Below are positions 60,024 to 64,000 of a stretch of DNA of 64,000 nt, piece by piece. How positions within the stretch are numbered: position 1 is the stretch's first letter; each line of letters opens with the position of its first letter. The notes under the pieces were generated by a model. The model saw only the letters and a list, made by a program, of their open reading frames with translations, did no database searches and was not told the DNA's origin. Source of the DNA: Quercus robur (taxonomy: Eukaryota > Streptophyta > Magnoliopsida > Fagales > Fagaceae); NCBI RefSeq assembly GCF_932294415.1, contig NC_065545.1:18170857-18234856 (forward strand), written 5' to 3'. A program made the translations under genes and the position numbers.

Positions 60024-61936
60024 TCATGTGCATATACTTCCAAAATGTGTAACAGTGTATCTCTTATATTAAAAAAAAAAAAACCCATATAGTAGAGAGC
60101 CTTTTTCTAAGCTGAAATATAGTTTGTGTGAGCATAGAGCAAAGGCTCGGAGCAAGCTTTTGTTGACCAAAACTTGATAAGAGAGCGGGGGCCTCTCATT
60201 TTGACTACTGTATAATATGGCTCCCACATAGGCACATCTTTATAAAAATGATGCACCAACGACTCTTTTTAATAATTTTATTTTTGAGGATTATAATCAT
60301 CGACTAAGGAACCTTTGACTATTTATAGCCATGATAAATGGTGAAAGGCTAAAATAAGTTAATACTAATTATTATTTCATCTATCATTCAATTTCAATCA
60401 ACCTTTTTGTTTTGATTTTTTTTTTTTGGGGGGGGGGGGGGGCCCTAAATGATTTGAAGTATATAAATGTTAATAATCTGAAATTAATTTAAATAGTGAC
60501 AAACATGGTAGCTATATAAAGTATACAAAATTTGAAATTCAAAATTAAGTCATTAATGAGAAAATTGAATTGATAGGATCCAATATCAATTTGTGAGATT
60601 TGATTTTGTTGAATGACTAAATCTATAAGTCCTACCCAAACTATTATTGCTTGATTGATTACTGTGTGTTGTTATGATTTAGATAGTTATAGCCATAATG
60701 ATCATAATTGACTTAGTTACATTATTAATAGAGAAAAGTTATATGGGGCCTATTCAGCATAATTTTAATTTTCGGCTTCAAAAAAGTATTTTAAGTGTTT
60801 CGATCTAGTGTTTAGAAGAGGGAATACATTGTTTTTTTTTGTTTTTTTTTTTTTTTATATATATATAAAATAGTAGGTTAATAATCTCCAAGTTCCTCTT
60901 TACATAGCTAGATATATTACAGTCCTAAATTTACTCTCTCAAATGAAAGACAGATCCTACTTTTGTAAAGTTGAATAGTTAGATAAGCTTTTTGTTGAAG
61001 TTTTATTTTCTTATTTGTTAAAAGTCGACAAAAATAAAATTATGCTTAAAAAAAAGTTTTAAAAAAATGCACATAAACAAATATGCTAAAAAAGAAAGAA
61101 AGATAATTTAACTCACCTTTAGACGCAGAAAACCCACTAATGTTATAATTGTATTTTGAAAAAATAATCTAAACTCACCTTTAGACACAGAAAACACACT
61201 AACGTTCTTGAAATAAAGTTTTCAAACTCACAATCAAAAATCACTTTTCAAACATGGAATTATGCTTGTAAGTTCAATTACTTCATTTAATAATTAATGT
61301 TAGGTAACTGTCAATGAAGATCAAACAAAAATATCTCTCTGTCTGCCAAAAATTTTCCGCATCTTCTTTATCTTTTTTCTTCTTTTGCTTCCAAGCGTAA
61401 AAACAAAGATTTGAAATTGTCCAACACTACTTACTACCAAAAAAGAAAAAAAGATTGGGGGGAATTACATATGTTAATGGGTATTCGATTCCACTCATTA
61501 AGAGGTAATCGAGCGGATCTCACTGCATTGGAAAATGAAAAAGCCAATAAACAAATACCGATTACCTAGAGAAAGTTGATTCATTGCAATAAACAAACTC
61601 TACCTTAACCAATCCGCTTTCTTAATATATAAACTTTCTTCAACACTTTAATAAAATTAAATGATTCATTAATAAATATTTTAAGAATATCCGTTAACCG
61701 AACTTGCTTAATATATAAACTTTATGTTATCTTTATTTAATTTTGCTAAAAAAAATAGTCCAAAAAACTTATCCGATAGCAAGAATCTTTGGTTTTTACC
61801 CAATCAAGTGTAGCCCAAAGTTTGACATTTCCTACGAGGGAGCAAAAAATGAGTGGACTAACCCCTCATTCCCTAGTTCATAAATAAAAAAATAAAATAA
61901 AAAACCCACAAAGTAAAATTGACTAACTAAAAAAAA
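58255..61936. other. Intergenic, low complexity
   Basis: No gene supported. Holds (TA)n tracts at 58851-58886 and 59509-59534, a (CT)n tract at 59987-60018, a G-run at 60428-60442 and a short tandem duplication at 61110-61200 ('actcacctttagac.cagaaaac'). Confidence 0.55.
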
Positions 61937-62578
61937 AGGCAAAAATAGCCCATTACCATCAATTTTCAAAATAATTTGCCCAGAAACACTGTTTCCAAAC
62001 TATATAGCAATATACCACTTTTTTAGGTACTCGAGCTTGGCAAGCTCGAGTACCATGTTTTTTTAATCCACTATCGCCCCATATTCAAGGAGCCCTATAG
62101 TGGCGTTTTTAAGCCCTATAGTGACGTTTTCGGGCCAAAAAACGCCACTATAGGGCCCCTTGAACCTGTTATGGGGACTTATAAAAAATTTTTGCAGGAA
62201 AACGCCGCTATAGGGTCCAAAAACGTCACTATAGGGCTTAAAAACGTCACTATAGGGCCCCTTGAACCTGTTATGGGAACTTATAAAAAAATTTTTGCAG
62301 GAAAACGCCGCTATAGGGCCCGAAAAACGTCACTATAGGGCCCCTTAACCTGGTATGGGGCTTAAAAACGCCGCTATAGGGCCCGAAAACGTCACTATAG
62401 GGCTTAAAAACGCAACTATAGGGCTCCTTGAATATGGGGCGATAGTGGATTAAAAAAACATGGTACTCGAGTTTGCCAAACTCGAGTACCTAAAAAAGTG
62501 GTATATTGCTATATAGTTTGGAAACAGTGTTTCTAGGCAAATTATTTTGAAAATTGACGGTAATGGGCCAATTTTGCC
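61937..62578. mobile_element. Palindromic foldback element with CTATAG repeats
   Basis: A 642-bp element. Its outer arms of about 190 bp are inverted copies (GGCAAAAATAGCCCATTACC at the left; its mirror at the right end). Each arm holds a perfect or near-perfect hairpin GGTACTCGAGCTTGGCAAGC/CTCGAGTACC (62027-62054 and 62462-62488). The centre (62085-62430) carries eleven CTATAG cores in units like AACGCCGCTATAGGGCCC or AACGTCACTATAGGG, plus a 110-bp direct repeat around 'cttgaacctgttatggg'. A-runs flank it, so an 8-9 base A target repeat is possible but unprovable. No coding sequence. Confidence 0.85.
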
Positions 62579-63076
62579 AAAAAAAAAACCAAATCTTATC
62601 ACAAAGCCCAAAAGCTGTGCTTTTCTGGGGCCCCCAATCCATCAAACAAAAAACTCGCTTGAGGTGTGAGTAGATTTAGATGGTGGCCAAAGCCAAGTCT
62701 GCCTGCCCCTATCGCCGGCCTGCAACGTCCAATCAAACCTTAGAGATTGTGACACCAACTTTTGCTTTTCTTTTTCTTTCTTACTTAGCGTGAAGTTGAG
62801 CTTTACAAAACTTTTTACATTGTGGTTTTGACGCAAAAATAGAAAAAAGAAGATAGCTTTACAAAAGTTAACAGCCCTGATATGATTATCACCGACAGTA
62901 ACCTCTCTTCAAAACTTTTTACGTATGTCTTTCTACTTACGTGTCCTTCTCCCATTTGCTCTCACTCTCCCTTTCATAAATAATAGTTGACTGTGTTTTT
63001 CTTTTACTATATTGTAAACGTTGTATTCTTTATTAGTATTTTTTTTCCTAACCCAAAATATTACCTCGGAACGTAG
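62579..63076. other. Intergenic
   Basis: No coding region recognised; ordinary AT-rich sequence. Confidence 0.5.
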
Positions 63077-63213
63077 GGGCATTTGGTATGGTGTTATAAG
63101 TAATGTTTTTCAGTTATTAAACAATATTATACATATTTTTATATATTTTTCACCTATACATATTTTTTAAAAATACAAATAACGTTATTAGAATAATGTC
63201 AGCAAACGCCGTC
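63077..63213. mobile_element. Possible hAT-like MITE
   Basis: The ends GGGGCATTTGGTATGG and CAGCAAACGCCGTC loosely mirror each other, in the style of 'gtttgg...ccaaac' plant MITEs. No target repeat was verified. Confidence 0.35.
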
Positions 63214-64000
63214 TTAGACTTCTGACCAAGCAAAGAGTTGCAATGTTACCTAATTTTTTGGGTCTAATCAAGTGTAGATGATGACACTTGGCGATATGGG
63301 TATTATTGTGCTTATGTGGGTCATGGATATGCTAAGATTAGAAGGAATATAGATTAGAGTCATTAGACTTAATTGGTTTGACCAAGAATAAAGCACAATT
63401 GAAATGTGGGCATAAGATCTTGAGGATAATCTTAAACAAAGACTTTTATCTACCAAGTGAATGTGATAAACGAATTTAGACCTTGGTAATAAGTTGTTAG
63501 AACTTAGAAGTAATTGCTTAGGAAAAAACATATAAAAGTTGTTAGAAGTTAGGTTCAGTTTAGACCAACCAAAGCATAAGTTAAGCCTTGAGTCAGAATG
63601 TGATCCAGCCTTGAGATATTATTATTGACCTCAATTTTGATGGTAAGATATTACAAATTATTTTAAAATAAGTGAAGATATGATTACTAGCTTAATGAGG
63701 TATTATTGCTTTTTTTTTTTTTAATGTGAAAAAGATAAGTGAGAAATTGAGAACTCTTTTTCAAATCATCAAGCAGTTTTGGCAAGTAGTACACACCTCT
63801 TTCTTTTTAATTGGTGAGGAATGAGCATTTTAATCCGAATTCTACTCATTTATTTTTATTTTTTGAAAGAATTGAACTATAAAACTATTAACAATACCTT
63901 AAAGCAATTATTAATACTAGAAAAAATTATAATGATGTAGGTAGTAGTTGGTTTAGAAAATAATTTTTATGACAACATACATAAACCCATAAGCTGAAGA
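63214..64000. other. Intergenic, nothing recognised
   Basis: A minus-strand ORF at 63268-63531 has no domain I know and looks fortuitous. A T-run lies at 63711-63722. Confidence 0.45.

Noticed and set aside
63268-63531. 87-residue minus-strand ORF
   Set aside because: Ser/Ile-rich with no motif; looks fortuitous in AT-rich DNA.

Overview
This window is nuclear DNA from a flowering plant. It is AT-rich, its genes have introns, and it carries plant-type LINEs, hAT elements, MITEs, tRNA-derived SINEs and a Tat-lineage Ty3/gypsy element. The repeat families look like those of woody eudicots, perhaps Fagales, but that is an impression and was not tested. There is no CRISPR array, operon or other prokaryotic feature.

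Four host genes are supported by reading exons and splice sites. They are a CASP-like four-helix membrane protein (minus, 7315-8511, 2 exons), a SWEET sugar transporter (plus, 14688-16046, 6 exons), an FYV7-type rRNA-processing protein (plus, 40553-43446, 3 exons) and a TIR1/AFB auxin receptor (minus, 48564-51422, 3 exons) with an 18-nt perfect match to the miR393 5' part. A fifth, weaker call is a 50-residue one-helix membrane peptide (minus, 44385-44537). CASP-like and SWEET are divergent; FYV7 and TIR1 are convergent. They look like unrelated neighbours and not parts of one pathway.

Layout: 1-643 end of an LTR; 644-3890 the 5' half of an L1 LINE; 4991-7096 an internally deleted hAT with an 8-bp target duplication; 7315-8511 CASP-like; 10554-11317 a solo-LTR-like fragment; 14588-16046 SWEET; 16500-21600 intergenic DNA with several MITEs and one tandem repeat; 21588-36799 a foldback MITE split by an old Tat-type LTR element (21785-36661), which itself holds a 3.9-kb hAT (28429-32314); 34327-41009 a tandem duplication of about 3.3 kb joining the tail of the LTR element to the promoter and first exon of FYV7; 40553-43446 FYV7; 44385-51422 the small ORF and TIR1; 51600-64000 mostly intergenic, with a Stowaway-like MITE, a SINE, an L1 3' end, long microsatellites and a striking 642-bp palindromic element (61937-62578) containing eleven CTATAG motifs.

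The most informative structure is the 34327-41009 duplication. It crosses a transposon/host-gene boundary, has 2 bp of microhomology at the junction, and leaves a second complete promoter plus first exon of FYV7 upstream of the real gene. I found no obviously new biological system; the unusual items are structural.
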